DNA of 62,897 nucleotides from an uncultured Clostridia bacterium (lineage in GTDB: Bacteria > Bacillota > Clostridia > Oscillospirales > Acutalibacteraceae), in assembly GCA_947630835.1 (NCBI GenBank), contig CANRIZ010000016.1, forward strand, positions 1 to 62,897. The letters run 5' to 3'. A model generated the notes under the pieces. It did not search any database. It was not told the origin of the DNA and worked only from the letters and a program-made list of their open reading frames with translations. The first letter of the stretch is position 1; the number at the start of each line of letters is the position of its first letter. The position numbers and the translations under genes are program-made. Below, piece after piece: positions 48,178 to 56,966 of this stretch.

Positions 48178-48852
48178 TTACTTGCTTACCGCAATATAGC
48201 GTCCTATGCTTCCCGCAAGCTTCATAATGGGCATGGTCTGAATTACGACCTCGCCGGGGCCTGTAACTACGGTGTTGAACAGTCCCTCGCCGCCGAAAAG
48301 CACGTTCTTTACTCCCTTAACCATCTGTACGTCCATTTTACAGGTGGAATCCATCATAACAAGATGACCGGTATCGACAATAAGCTGTTCTCCCGGCTGG
48401 AGATTATAACGAATAGCCGCGCCGTCAATTTCTATAAAGGCAATTCCGGTGCCGCTGATTCTTTGCATAATGAAGCCTTCGCCGCCGAAAAAGCCGGAAC
48501 CGAGCTTCTTTTGGAAAGCTATTGAAAGGTCAACGTCGGTTGTGGAGGCAAGGAAAGCCGATTTTTGGCATATGTACTGCCTGCCGTTGGAGAGTTCAAG
48601 CGGCATTATCTCGCCCGGGAGCGAGCTTGCAAAGGCTATCGAGCCGTTTTCAAGCGCCGTGTAGCGGTTTTGAAAAAGCGATTCGCCCGAGAACGCTCTG
48701 CCGAAAACCTTGCCTATTCCGCCGCCCACGGTTTCCATCTTTATGCAGGGGCTCATCCAACTCATACCGCCGCCCTCGGTTATCATAGCCTCGCCCTTTT
48801 CAAGCTGGCAAATAAGCGCGGGAAAGCTGTTTCCGAAAATTTCATACTTCAT
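48178..48852 (-). CDS. AIM24/TIGR00266 family protein
   Basis: A 224-aa soluble protein with the family's beta-rich Gly pattern: GEAMITEGGGMSWM at the start, GSGFFGGEGFIMQ, DTGHLVMMD and KNVLFGGEGLFNT. The family is common in bacteria and eukaryotes; its molecular role is not established. It has its own promoter and may be cotranscribed with the GH51 gene downstream, although no functional link is evident. Confidence 0.88.
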   Translation of the reverse strand: MKYEIFGNSFPALICQLEKGEAMITEGGGMSWMSPCIKMETVGGGIGKVFGRAFSGESLFQNRYTALENGSIAFASSLPGEIMPLELSNGRQYICQKSAFLASTTDVDLSIAFQKKLGSGFFGGEGFIMQRISGTGIAFIEIDGAAIRYNLQPGEQLIVDTGHLVMMDSTCKMDVQMVKGVKNVLFGGEGLFNTVVTGPGEVVIQTMPIMKLAGSIGRYIAVSK

Positions 48853-48895
48853 AATTTTACTCCTGTTTTAAAAATTTTTAATATAAGGTAATTTT

Positions 48896-48923
48896 ATTAT
48901 AGCATATTACGGCAATTTTTCAA
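48896..48923 (-). promoter_or_regulatory. Promoter of the AIM24-family gene
   Basis: Minus strand TTGAAA (48918-48923), 16 bp, TATAAT (48896-48901). Confidence 0.65.
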
Positions 48924-48938
48924 TATTTCCTTTTTATA

Positions 48939-48967
48939 TTGAAAACGTCCGCCCGATTTGATAAAAT
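48939..48967 (+). promoter_or_regulatory. Promoter of GNAT-GH31
   Basis: TTGAAA (48939-48944), 17 bp, TAAAAT (48962-48967). It fixes the start of the GNAT gene, since an in-frame TTG at 48939 is inside the -35 box. Confidence 0.75.
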
Positions 48968-48992
48968 AGAAAAAACAAAAAGGGGCGGTATT

Positions 48993-49478
48993 GTGATAAG
49001 AAAAAGCGTACCCGAGGATTTTGACGCAATTAATTCGATATATCAAAGAGCGAGAAAGTATATGGCGCGGTGCGGCATAGATCAATGGCAGGACGGCTAT
49101 CCGTTTAAAGAGGATATTTTGTCCGATATTAACGGCTCGGTTTCATACGTTTTGGTTTCCGGCGCGGAGATTTACGCAACCTTCGTTTTAATTCGGGGCG
49201 AGGACCCCGATTACAGGAATATCGAGGACGGGGAGTGGAAAAGCTCACAGCCCTATTTTGCCATTCACCGCGTTGCGAGCGACGGCAGTCACAGAGGGGT
49301 TTTTAACGAAATTTTCGAGTTTGCAAGGAGCAGGTCGGGGCATCTAAGGATTGACACTCACAGGCAGAACGTCAATATGCGCAGGGTTCTCGCGGCAAAC
49401 GGCTTTGAGTATTGCGGGGTTATTCATTTAAAGGACGGCAGCGCGAGAGACGCTTTTGAATATACGGAACATAAATAA
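48993..49478 (+). CDS. GNAT-family acetyltransferase
   Basis: A 161-aa protein that begins IRKSVPEDFDAINSIYQRAR, a typical GNAT N-terminus, and contains IHRVASDGSHRG in place of the acetyl-CoA-binding motif A region, then RIDTHRQNVNMRRVLAANGFEYCG. Substrate unknown. I chose GTG 48993 because AAAGGGG lies 8 bp upstream and the promoter excludes earlier starts. It is 21 bp before the GH31 gene and shares its promoter. Confidence 0.85.
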   Translation: MIRKSVPEDFDAINSIYQRARKYMARCGIDQWQDGYPFKEDILSDINGSVSYVLVSGAEIYATFVLIRGEDPDYRNIEDGEWKSSQPYFAIHRVASDGSHRGVFNEIFEFARSRSGHLRIDTHRQNVNMRRVLAANGFEYCGVIHLKDGSARDAFEYTEHK

Positions 49479-49499
49479 TTTTGTTATACGGGGTTTATT

Positions 49500-51449
49500 A
49501 TGAACAATGTCAAAATAAGCAAAAACAAAATATTATTCAGCAGGTCGGGTGAGCTTGTAAGGCTTACCCCGTGCGGGGAAAACGCCATTCGCTTCGAGGG
49601 CTTCCCGGGAGGCAGGGAATTTGACGAGGATTTCACACTTATGCCGCAAAATGCCGAAGCGGTTATTACGGACGGGGAATACTTTGTCACCATGACCGTA
49701 GGTTCAAACACGGTAAAGCTTGAAAAAAGCGGAAAAATCAGTTTTTACAAGGACGGCGAAATGATTATCGAAGAAAAGCCGGAGCTTACCTTTGAGGGCG
49801 GTTACCGCTTTTATGAGAACGTCGCCGGCGGACTTTGGAGTATGAGGGAGACGTTTAAAGCGCGGCAGGGCGAGCATATCTACGGCCTCGGCCATGAGGA
49901 CAGCGGTATGTTTGATTTAAAGGGCTGTTCTTTCGATTTGCGAAACGTCAACGCAAAATGCACCATACCCTACATATATTCGTCCTTAGGCTACGGCTTT
50001 ATTTGGAACAATCCCGCAATAGGAAACGCGGAGCTTTCAAACAACAGAACCAGATGGAGCGTAGCGGCGGCAAGAAAAATGGACTATGTCGTTATCACGG
50101 GTACTCCAAGGTCCGTTACGGCAACGCTTGCCGATTTAACGGGTCACGCGCCGGTAATGCCGCATTGGGCTACGGGCTTTTGGCAGAGCAGATTGAGATA
50201 CGAAACGCAGGAGGAGCTGCTCGAGGTTGCAGAAAGATACAAGAGGGAAAACATACCGCTTTCGGTAATTGTATGCGATTACTTTCATTGGACGGAGCAG
50301 GGCGATTATAAATTCGACCCCCTTTACTGGCCGGACCCGAAAGCTATGGCGCAGAAGCTCCACGATATGGGTACTAAGCTGATGGTTTCCACCTGGCCCA
50401 CCATAAACGGCGGCAGCGAAAATTTTAATTATATGCGTGACAACAATATGCTTATAAGGACTTCGAGGGGAGCGGACAGGGTTTTCAGCTTTTACGGCTG
50501 GCAGTCCGAAATCGACGTTACAAACCCCGAGACGAGGAAATTTGTTTTCGGCAAATTAAAACAGAATTATCTTGACAACGGCGTGGATTGCCTGTGGTTC
50601 GACGAGGCGGAGCCCGAAATACACCCCGAGCATTTCGACAACCTTATTATGTATCTCGGCAGGGGAGATGAGGTCGCTATGCTCTATCCGTATTATTATT
50701 CCGAAATGGCATACGACGGCTTTAAGGAAATGGGTATAGAAAACCCCGTAACGCTTACAAGATGCGCCTATCTCGGCAGTCAAAAATTCGGCTCGCTCGT
50801 TTGGAGCGGCGATATACCCTCCACCTTTGAGAGCCTGAAAAGTCAGGTTAAGGCGGGGCTTAATATGGCTATGTGCGGCATAGTTTGGTGGAACACCGAC
50901 ATAGGCGGATTTTACGGCGGCGATACCGAAAAAGAGGAGTACAGGGAGCTGTTTGTACGCTGGTTCCAGTACGGCGTATTTTCGCCTGTAATGAGGGCTC
51001 ACGGGCACAGGCAAAAGCACGGCGAAAGAAGCAAGCTTAAAGAAGCGTCCGGAGGCGGAAACGAAATTTGGAGCTACGGAGAGGAAAATTTTGAAACGCT
51101 TAAAAGCCTTATCCTTTTGCGTGAAAGGCTGAGGCCGTACATAGAAAAGCATATGAAAATCGCCTCCGAAAAGGGTATACCGATAATGAGGGCTATGTTC
51201 TTTGACTATCCCGACGATGAAATCTGCTATACCCTCGGCGAGCAGTATATGTTCGGCGACGATATAATTTTCGCTCCGATAGTGAATATGGGGCAAACGG
51301 TTAAGACGGTATATCTCCCAAAGGGCGAATGGATACTCACAAAGAACGGACGGGAGTATGAGGGCGGCTCAAGCTATGAAGTCGAGGCGCAGATAAACGA
51401 ATTTATAGCCTTTGTAAAAAAGGGCAGCGATGTGATAGACTGCTTTTAG
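49500..51449 (+). CDS. Glycoside hydrolase family 31 (alpha-xylosidase/alpha-glucosidase-like)
   Basis: A 649-aa cytoplasmic enzyme resembling YicI-type alpha-xylosidases. It has the N-terminal beta-sandwich, GFWQSRLRY at the barrel start, the nucleophile Asp in LWFDEAEPE near residue 366 and the acid/base Asp in WSGDIPSTF near 437. It probably trims alpha-linked xylose or glucose from imported oligosaccharides, consistent with the GH51 and GH3 enzymes nearby. The ribosome site is weak (ACGGGG), so it may depend on coupling with the GNAT gene. Confidence 0.92.
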   Translation: MNNVKISKNKILFSRSGELVRLTPCGENAIRFEGFPGGREFDEDFTLMPQNAEAVITDGEYFVTMTVGSNTVKLEKSGKISFYKDGEMIIEEKPELTFEGGYRFYENVAGGLWSMRETFKARQGEHIYGLGHEDSGMFDLKGCSFDLRNVNAKCTIPYIYSSLGYGFIWNNPAIGNAELSNNRTRWSVAAARKMDYVVITGTPRSVTATLADLTGHAPVMPHWATGFWQSRLRYETQEELLEVAERYKRENIPLSVIVCDYFHWTEQGDYKFDPLYWPDPKAMAQKLHDMGTKLMVSTWPTINGGSENFNYMRDNNMLIRTSRGADRVFSFYGWQSEIDVTNPETRKFVFGKLKQNYLDNGVDCLWFDEAEPEIHPEHFDNLIMYLGRGDEVAMLYPYYYSEMAYDGFKEMGIENPVTLTRCAYLGSQKFGSLVWSGDIPSTFESLKSQVKAGLNMAMCGIVWWNTDIGGFYGGDTEKEEYRELFVRWFQYGVFSPVMRAHGHRQKHGERSKLKEASGGGNEIWSYGEENFETLKSLILLRERLRPYIEKHMKIASEKGIPIMRAMFFDYPDDEICYTLGEQYMFGDDIIFAPIVNMGQTVKTVYLPKGEWILTKNGREYEGGSSYEVEAQINEFIAFVKKGSDVIDCF

Positions 51450-51456
51450 GCAAAAC

Positions 51457-51492
51457 AAAAAAATGCGCTCTCAATCCGAGAACGCATTTTTT
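51457..51492. terminator. Terminator between GH31 and argH
   Basis: AAAAAATGCG..CTC pairs with GAG..CGCATTTTTT, with T- and A-runs on both sides, so it can act on both strands. Confidence 0.85.
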
Positions 51493-51508
51493 ACTGCCGT
51501 TTTAAATT

Positions 51509-52888
51509 TTATATGCTCTCAAGTTCTTTTTTAACGCTTTCTATCTGCATTAAAACGCTCTGCGCGGTAGGCCCGCCGAAAGATGTTCTTCTGCCAAGGC
51601 AGCTTTCAAGGCTGATGGCCTCGTAAATGCCGCCGTCGATTACCTGCGAAAATTCCCTGAATTTTTCAACGGGCAGTTCCTCAAGCACAAGTCCGTTTTC
51701 TATACAATATGCCACGGCTTTGCCCGAAATTTTGTATGCGTCACGGAAGGGCAATCCCTTGCCGACAAGGTAATCCGCCATATCCGTAGCGTTTATAAAG
51801 CCCTTTTGAGCGGCTTTTTTCATATTGTCGGTAAGAGCCGTCAGGGTGCTTACCTCACCGTTAGTAATGTCAAGGCAGGCTTTAACCGTGTCAACGGCGT
51901 CAAATACAGCCTCCTTGTCCTCCTGCATATCCTTGTTGTATGCCAGGGGAAGCCCCTTAAGCGTTGTAAGGAAAGCCAGCAAATCGCCGTAAACCCTGCC
52001 CGTTTTGCCGCGCACAAGCTCCGCCATATCGGGATTTTTCTTCTGCGGCATAATGGACGAACCCGTTGTAAAATCGTCGGAAAGCTCTATAAATTTAAAC
52101 TCCCAGCTCGACCAGAGTATTATCTCCTCCGAAAGCCTTGAAAGATGCGCCATAATAAGCGATATTGCGCTTAAAAGCTCAACGCAGAAATCCCTGTCCG
52201 AAACGCCGTCAAGCGAATTTATACAAACGCTGTCAAACCCAAGGCGGTCCGCCTCAAATTTGCGGTCGGTGTCGTAGGTGGTGCCTGCCAAGGCGCAGGA
52301 GCCTATCGGAGAAACGGCCGTTCTTTTTTTTACGTCCTTAATTCTGTCAAGGTCACGGCAAAGCATAACGGCATAAGCCATAAGATGATGACCGAAGGTT
52401 ATGGGCTGAGCCCTTTGCAGATGCGTGTAGCCCGGCATAATCGCGTCCTTGTATTCCTCTGCACGGGCGCAGAGCGTAAGAGTAAGCTTTTTTAAAAGGG
52501 CGCTTATTTCGTCGCATTCTTCAAGCAGGTACATTCTTGAGTCGAGCGCCACCTGATCGTTACGGCTTCTTGCGGTGTGAAGCTTTTTGCCGACGTCGCC
52601 GAGCCTTTTTGTAAGCTCCGCTTCAACAAACATATGAATATCCTCGGCGGTTTCGTCTATGGGAAGCTTGCCGGAGTCTATGTCGGCAAGTATCTCCGAA
52701 AGTCCGTTTATTATAGCTTCGCTTTCGCCCTTTTCGATAATTCCCTGTTTTGCGAGCATAGCGGCGTGCGCCATACTTCCCGTTATATCCTGCTTATACA
52801 TTCTTTTGTCAAAGCGAATTGACGAGTTGAAATCATCTGCCGCCTTGTTTGTAGCACCGTCGGTTCTGCCTGCCCACATTTTAGCCAT
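51509..52888 (-). CDS. argH: Argininosuccinate lyase
   Basis: This enzyme splits argininosuccinate to arginine and fumarate, the last step of arginine synthesis. The 459-aa chain begins MAKMWAGRTDG and carries the superfamily signature GSSIMPQKKNPD and the THLQRAQP motif. ATG 52888 is chosen because it begins the conserved start; in-frame codons to 52912 add no conserved sequence. It follows argG after 64 bp with no terminator seen. Confidence 0.95.
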   Translation of the reverse strand: MAKMWAGRTDGATNKAADDFNSSIRFDKRMYKQDITGSMAHAAMLAKQGIIEKGESEAIINGLSEILADIDSGKLPIDETAEDIHMFVEAELTKRLGDVGKKLHTARSRNDQVALDSRMYLLEECDEISALLKKLTLTLCARAEEYKDAIMPGYTHLQRAQPITFGHHLMAYAVMLCRDLDRIKDVKKRTAVSPIGSCALAGTTYDTDRKFEADRLGFDSVCINSLDGVSDRDFCVELLSAISLIMAHLSRLSEEIILWSSWEFKFIELSDDFTTGSSIMPQKKNPDMAELVRGKTGRVYGDLLAFLTTLKGLPLAYNKDMQEDKEAVFDAVDTVKACLDITNGEVSTLTALTDNMKKAAQKGFINATDMADYLVGKGLPFRDAYKISGKAVAYCIENGLVLEELPVEKFREFSQVIDGGIYEAISLESCLGRRTSFGGPTAQSVLMQIESVKKELESI

Positions 52889-52952
52889 TTTTCTCACGCC
52901 TTTAAAAAACACGGGGGAAAGCTCCCCCGTTTATTGTGTTTATTATATTATA

Positions 52953-54179
52953 TTATTTCTTCATCTTTGAGTCAAGCTTGGCTTTTACCTTAATCGGCAG
53001 ACCGTAAAGATTGATAAAGCCTGCGGATTCCTTCTGGTCATAGACCTCGTCTTCGTCAAATGTTGCAATTTCGGGGTCGTAGAGCGAATAGGGCGAGGTT
53101 ACGCCCGCGTTAATCATATTGCCCTTGTAAAGCTTTAATTTAACGTCGCCGGTAACGTTTTCCTGCGTTGTCTTTACAAAAGATAGTATCGCCTTTGTAA
53201 GGGGAGTGTACCATTGGGCGTTATACACAAGCTCGCCGAGCTTCTGCGCTACGAGCGCCTTGTAGTGCATGGTTTCCTTATCAAGACAGATGGTTTCAAG
53301 CGTTTCGTGCGCCTTGTAAAGAATTGCGCCGCCGGGGGTTTCATAAACGCCCCTGCTCTTCATACCTACAAGTCTGTTTTCAACAATGTCAAGCAAGCCT
53401 ATGCCGTTTTCGCCGCCGAGCTTATTAAGCGTTTCAACAAGCTCAACCGCGCCCATTTCCTTGCCGTTTACCGCCGTGGGAACGCCCTTTTCAAAGTGAA
53501 CGGTAACATATGTGGGCTTGTCGGGGGCGGCTTCGGGAGAAACGCCCATTTCAAGGAAGCCCGGTTTGTTGTACTGCGGTTCGTTTGCCGGGTCTTCAAG
53601 GTCAAGCCCCTCGTGTGAGAGGTGCCAGATGTTTTTATCCTTTGAATAATTCGTTTCCCTGTTAATCCTAAGCGGAACGTTGTGCGCCTGTGCGTAGTCT
53701 ATTTCCTCGTCGCGGGATTTGATATTCCACTCGCGCCACGGAGCTATAATGGGCATATCGGGTGCGAACGCTTTAATTGCAAGCTCAAACCTTACCTGAT
53801 CGTTGCCCTTGCCGGTACAGCCGTGGCAAATTGCGTCCGCTCCCTCGGCGATAGCTATTTCGGCAAGCCTTTTTGCGATAAACGGACGCGCAAAAGCCGT
53901 ACCCAAAAGATAATCCTCATATTTTGCGCCTGCCTGAACGCAGGGGAAAACGCACTGCGTAAGCATTTCTTCCGTAAGGTTTTCAACATAGAGCTTTGAA
54001 GCGCCTGTTTTAATAGCCTTTTCCTCGAGCCCGTCAAGCTCGTCTGCCTGACCGACGTTTCCCGAAACCGCTATAACCTCGCAGTTGTTGTAATTTTCTT
54101 TAAGCCACGGTATGATAATCGAGGTATCAAGACCGCCCGAATATGCCAAAACAACCTTCTTAATATTTTCTTTATTCAT
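52953..54179 (-). CDS. argG: Argininosuccinate synthase
   Basis: This enzyme joins citrulline and aspartate with ATP. The 408-aa chain has the ATP pyrophosphatase P-loop [22 protein letters not shown] and SREEEIDYA-like contacts. It is the first gene of argG-argH, expressed from a promoter overlapped by three phased ArgR-like boxes. Carbamoyl phosphate from carAB and aspartate link it to the nitrogen block. Confidence 0.96.
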   Translation of the reverse strand: MNKENIKKVVLAYSGGLDTSIIIPWLKENYNNCEVIAVSGNVGQADELDGLEEKAIKTGASKLYVENLTEEMLTQCVFPCVQAGAKYEDYLLGTAFARPFIAKRLAEIAIAEGADAICHGCTGKGNDQVRFELAIKAFAPDMPIIAPWREWNIKSRDEEIDYAQAHNVPLRINRETNYSKDKNIWHLSHEGLDLEDPANEPQYNKPGFLEMGVSPEAAPDKPTYVTVHFEKGVPTAVNGKEMGAVELVETLNKLGGENGIGLLDIVENRLVGMKSRGVYETPGGAILYKAHETLETICLDKETMHYKALVAQKLGELVYNAQWYTPLTKAILSFVKTTQENVTGDVKLKLYKGNMINAGVTSPYSLYDPEIATFDEDEVYDQKESAGFINLYGLPIKVKAKLDSKMKK

Positions 54180-54212
54180 TACCGAATCCTCCGAATTTTG
54201 TATGTTGCTGAT

Positions 54213-54290
54213 ATTATATTACAGCTTTTGCATAAAATCAAGATATTTTTGCATATTTATTCAAATAAGTTGCATATTTAGCTATTTTAA
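54213..54290 (-). promoter_or_regulatory. argGH promoter with three phased ArgR-like boxes
   Basis: Minus strand TTGATT (54236-54241), 17 bp, TATAAT (54213-54218). On the plus strand TTGCATA begins at 54228, 54249 and 54270, an exact 21-bp step. The middle copy, TTGCATATTTATTCAA, is an almost perfect ARG-box palindrome. The first overlaps the -35 box, as expected for repression by a hexameric ArgR with arginine. Confidence 0.75.
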
Positions 54291-54371
54291 CAGTATGCTC
54301 GGTTAAAAACGCTTTTATTTATACATTTTTACACAAAGTAAAAATTCAAGTACGCTTTCCGCTTCGCCCGA

Positions 54372-54458
54372 TTATATCTCCCGTAAATACTTCTGCATAT
54401 ATAACAGGTTTCGGTAAGTGCCGTCCTTTAAGGTTATCGTCTTTTCTTCAAATATCAT
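54372..54458 (-). pseudogene. Possible remnant of a GNAT acetyltransferase N-terminus
   Basis: A 28-codon frame, beginning MIFEEKTITLKDGTYRNL, resembles the N-terminus of GNAT proteins (EKTITLKDG) but stops at once. It has no clear promoter. The surrounding 54291-54524 shows no other gene. Confidence 0.3.
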
Positions 54459-54524
54459 TTTGCTTCTTCTTTCACTCTTTTCACCGGCATACATTTTTAC
54501 AAAACAATAAACTTCGGTGCGGAA

Positions 54525-54557
54525 TAAAAAAACAGCACACACGAATGTATGCTGTTC
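54525..54557 (-). terminator. rpsF-ssb-rpsR terminator
   Basis: Minus-strand AACAGCA..ACA pairs with TGT..TGCTGTT and runs into seven T. Confidence 0.85.
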
Positions 54558-54573
54558 GTTTAAACGAGATTGA

Positions 54574-54822
54574 TCAGTCCGAAGTATAGGGGAGAAGAGC
54601 GATTGCGCGTGCCCTTTTGATTGCCGTTGTAAGCTCTCTTTGGTGATAAGCGCAAGTTCCGGTTACCCTTCTGGGAAGAATTTTAGCTCTTTCCGAAATG
54701 AAACGGCGAAGCTTTGCCGCGTCTTTATAATCAATCTTATCAATCTTTTCAACGCAGAACGCGCAAACTTTTTTACGCTTTCTGTTCATAGGACGTGAGC
54801 CCTGAGCTTTTTCGTTAGCCAT
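54574..54822 (-). CDS. rpsR: 30S ribosomal protein S18
   Basis: An 82-aa basic protein that binds S6 in the small-subunit platform. It has the conserved KVCAFC pair, [31 protein letters not shown] and LLPYT. The gene order rpsF-ssb-rpsR is the universal bacterial arrangement. AGGAGG precedes the start. Confidence 0.97.
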   Translation of the reverse strand: MANEKAQGSRPMNRKRKKVCAFCVEKIDKIDYKDAAKLRRFISERAKILPRRVTGTCAYHQRELTTAIKRARAIALLPYTSD

Positions 54823-54859
54823 TTTATAATCCTCCTGTTAAATTCAAATTTACAAATAA

Positions 54860-55333
54860 TCAGAACGGAAGACCGTCGTCATCGTCCGCCGCAGAGCCGA
54901 AGCCGAAATCTTCCTCGGCGGAAACGGTGTTGAAGCTGCTTGTATCCTGACTTTGGTATGACGGAGTGTTGGCAACGGGGGCTTCGAAGCGAGTTCCCTG
55001 AGCCGAGTCCGAAGTTTTGGGACCGCAGAAGGATACGTTATCCGCAACAATTTCAACGGCGGTTCTCTTAGCGCCGGTTCTGTCCTCATAAGAACGGGTC
55101 TGTATCGAGCCCTGAACGGCTATCATAGAACCCTTGCGAAAGTATCTTGTAACGAAATCGGCGGTTTGACGCCATGCGACAACATTAATGAAGTCGGCCT
55201 GTCTTTCCTCGCCGGGCTTGACGTAATTCCTGTCAACCGCAACGCAGAAAGAAGTTACCGAAATTCCGCCGGTGGTAGTTCTTAACTCCGGGTCTGCAAC
55301 AAGCCTGCCCGTAATTACCGCACAGTTAATCAT
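54860..55333 (-). CDS. ssb: Single-stranded DNA-binding protein
   Basis: A 157-aa SSB. The OB fold spans residues about 1-108 (INCAVITGRLVADPELR, FINVVAWRQTADFV, GSMIAVQGSIQTRSYEDRTG in two parts). A flexible Ser/Thr/Gln linker leads to the acidic protein-binding tail DDDDGLPF. It sits between rpsF and rpsR, the usual place for the housekeeping SSB. Confidence 0.97.
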   Translation of the reverse strand: MINCAVITGRLVADPELRTTTGGISVTSFCVAVDRNYVKPGEERQADFINVVAWRQTADFVTRYFRKGSMIAVQGSIQTRSYEDRTGAKRTAVEIVADNVSFCGPKTSDSAQGTRFEAPVANTPSYQSQDTSSFNTVSAEEDFGFGSAADDDDGLPF

Positions 55334-55348
55334 TTACAGTACCTCCGA

Positions 55349-55630
55349 TTACTTTTTAACTACGATAGAGCGAAGAACGCCGTCGGTAATGCCCGCAATA
55401 CGTTCAAGCTCTGCCGGGAAAGTGGGTTCGCACTCGAAGTTGTAGAGAACGTAGTAGCCCTCCGCCTCGTCGTTAATAAGGTAAGCAAGCTTTTTCTTGC
55501 CCCACTCGTCAACGCTTTCAACAGTGCCGTGCTTCTCAATCAAAGCCTTGAATTTTTCTACAAGGGCGTTTACGTCTTCCTCGGATTTACCCTCTACCGA
55601 GAAAACAAAGATTGATTCATACTTTACCAT
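55349..55630 (-). CDS. rpsF: 30S ribosomal protein S6
   Basis: A 93-aa S6, start MVKYESIFVF, with EWGKKKLAYLI and EGYYVLYNFE conserved. I chose ATG 55630 because GGAGGTG lies 8 bp upstream; the longer in-frame start at 55663 would be inside the leader hairpin. First gene of the operon. Confidence 0.96.
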   Translation of the reverse strand: MVKYESIFVFSVEGKSEEDVNALVEKFKALIEKHGTVESVDEWGKKKLAYLINDEAEGYYVLYNFECEPTFPAELERIAGITDGVLRSIVVKK

Positions 55631-55659
55631 TTTTTTGCACCTCCTTATGGACTTTGCCC

Positions 55660-55713
55660 TCAAACCTTATTTGAGGGAAGGAGCTGAAAATAAAAAAACT
55701 TTTTCAGCGAGTT
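55660..55713 (-). promoter_or_regulatory. Two leader hairpins of the rpsF operon
   Basis: Minus-strand RNA folds into GCTGAAAA/TTTTCAGC and CCCTCAAA/TTTGAGGG between the promoter and rpsF. S6:S18 autoregulatory leaders are known in many bacteria; I cannot identify the conserved CCG-containing element here, so a binding role is open. Confidence 0.5.
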
Positions 55714-55716
55714 ATA

Positions 55717-55745
55717 ATTATATCAGCACATTTCAAATAAGTCAA
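55717..55745 (-). promoter_or_regulatory. rpsF operon promoter
   Basis: Minus strand TTGACT (55740-55745), 17 bp, TATAAT (55717-55722). Confidence 0.85.
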
Positions 55746-55785
55746 GCAAATTTTTCCCTAAGTCCCGAATAATAAAAAGTTTTAG

Positions 55786-55831
55786 AATAAGTGCGAAAGG
55801 TTTTTTAGAGCCTATCGCACTTATTTTTTAT
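55786..55831 (+). terminator. Orphan terminator at the edge of the mobile region
   Basis: AATAAGTGCGA.AGG pairs with CCT.TCGCACTTATT and ends in six T. No plus-strand gene precedes it here, so its gene was probably lost or lies displaced; it separates host and element DNA. Confidence 0.75.
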
Positions 55832-55908
55832 GGCTTTTGCCCTTAACGAGGATAGAGCAACGCAGAGGTGCGACTCGAGCGCGTTATGGGATTTTAGCAT
55901 AAGGGAAT

Positions 55909-55934
55909 GAGGAGCGGGGCGAGCCCCGCTCCTC
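55909..55934. repeat. Perfect GC-rich hairpin
   Basis: GAGGAGCGGGGC, GA, GCCCCGCTCCTC: a 12-bp perfect stem just upstream of the first element gene, without a T-run. Confidence 0.8.
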
Positions 55935-55969
55935 ACTTTCCATTATTACGGAAGAAAGGAGTTAAGCGT

Positions 55970-56224
55970 ATGACTTGCCGATACCTCACCTTTGAGGACA
56001 GAAAGAGCTTTGAGGCTCTCTATACGGCGGGAGCGGCTTTACCCGAAATCGCCGCAAAGCTCGGCGTGCACCTCGCAACGATCTACCGCGAATTAACGAG
56101 GGGCGGCACGGGCGAGCTTGACGGGAACGGGCGGAGCGGTTATAACGCCGCGCTCGCGCAAGAAAATTTCACAGCAAGCCTCAAACACAGAGGTAAAAGA
56201 AAACCCGCTACGGCGGAGCAATAA
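55970..56224 (+). CDS. Helix-turn-helix protein (HTH_38, IS30-type N-terminus)
   Basis: An 84-aa protein. Residues about 5-45 match the HTH found at the N-terminus of IS30-type transposases (TFEDRKSFEALYTAGAALPE, then IAAKLGVHLATIYRELTRG). The DDE catalytic part is absent and the frame ends normally, so this is likely a stand-alone DNA-binding regulator rather than a broken transposase. ATG 55970 follows AAAGGAG; the upstream in-frame ATG lies in the GC hairpin. Confidence 0.75.
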   Translation: MTCRYLTFEDRKSFEALYTAGAALPEIAAKLGVHLATIYRELTRGGTGELDGNGRSGYNAALAQENFTASLKHRGKRKPATAEQ

Positions 56225-56244
56225 TAAAACGGAGTGATTTTATT

Positions 56245-56442
56245 ATGAACAACATTTACGACGAATTGAAAAAAGAGATTGAGTACGCACTTAACAGCAA
56301 GAGCCTAACGCTTGCCTATCAAGCATACGGAGCCGCAAAAATGGCTCGCAAGTTATCAGCTATCACAAAGGAACAGTTTTACGAGCTCAACGAAATAGTG
56401 GTAGTAAACGGCATTAACAAGCCCTCGGCGGGGCTTAAATGA
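56245..56442 (+). CDS. Small phage-type protein, unknown function
   Basis: A 65-aa soluble, mostly helical protein (ALNSKSLTLAYQAYGAAKMA). I do not recognise a domain. Its stop overlaps an in-frame ATG of the next gene. It follows the HTH gene by 20 bp. Confidence 0.6.
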   Translation: MNNIYDELKKEIEYALNSKSLTLAYQAYGAAKMARKLSAITKEQFYELNEIVVVNGINKPSAGLK

Positions 56443-56453
56443 GGTGTGGGCGT

Positions 56454-56966
56454 ATGATATGGCAGAAATCAAACCGTTTCGATCAACGCGCCCGAGAAAT
56501 TGCGGATAGGCACTATAACAGGCAAAAACCAGGTACGCCACAATTTGTACCCCCTGGGCGTTGTTGTGTACTGTATGCAGAAACAGAAAGCGGGCGGGCG
56601 TTTTGGGTAACAAGTTTTCCGTTTGCTAAATATGTACGCCACGCTTGGGCGGGGGATTGGGTGTGCTCTGCTTTTAGAAATGAGGGAGCGGGCATTGCCT
56701 CCGAAATGATACGGGAGGCGGTAGCAGCAACGAGAGCTCATTTTGGAGAGCCGCCCGAACTCGGAATGATAACATTTATTGACACGAAAAAGGTTAAGCC
56801 GACAAAGGTACACGGGCGCAACACCTGGGGACTCACCTATATAAAAGCGGGTTTTAAGCCCGTGGGAAAGACAAAGGGAGGGTTACTTGCGTTTCAACTA
56901 TTGCCCGAGGATATGCCGCCAGCAGAGAGCGCAAAGGAGGAAACAAAATGCGAGAGAAAATATTAG
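56454..56966 (+). CDS. Mobile-element protein, possibly GNAT-like fold
   Basis: A 170-aa protein containing FWVTSFPFAKYVRHAWAGDW, then IASEMIREAVAATRAHFG, MITFIDTKKVKP and NTWGLTYIKAGFKPVGKTKG. The last segment resembles the end of acyltransferase-type folds, but I cannot assign an activity. I chose ATG 56454 because GAGGTG lies 8 bp upstream; an ATG at 56439 is also in frame. It overlaps the next gene by 19 bp. Confidence 0.65.
   Translation: MIWQKSNRFDQRAREIADRHYNRQKPGTPQFVPPGRCCVLYAETESGRAFWVTSFPFAKYVRHAWAGDWVCSAFRNEGAGIASEMIREAVAATRAHFGEPPELGMITFIDTKKVKPTKVHGRNTWGLTYIKAGFKPVGKTKGGLLAFQLLPEDMPPAESAKEETKCERKY

Noticed and set aside
48939-48992. TTG start of the GNAT gene at 48939
   Set aside because: That TTG is part of the -35 box of a consensus promoter; GTG 48993 has the ribosome site.
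55970-56224. IS30-family transposase remnant
   Set aside because: Only the HTH domain matches; the gene has its own ribosome site and a normal end, and no inverted repeats or catalytic region are present.
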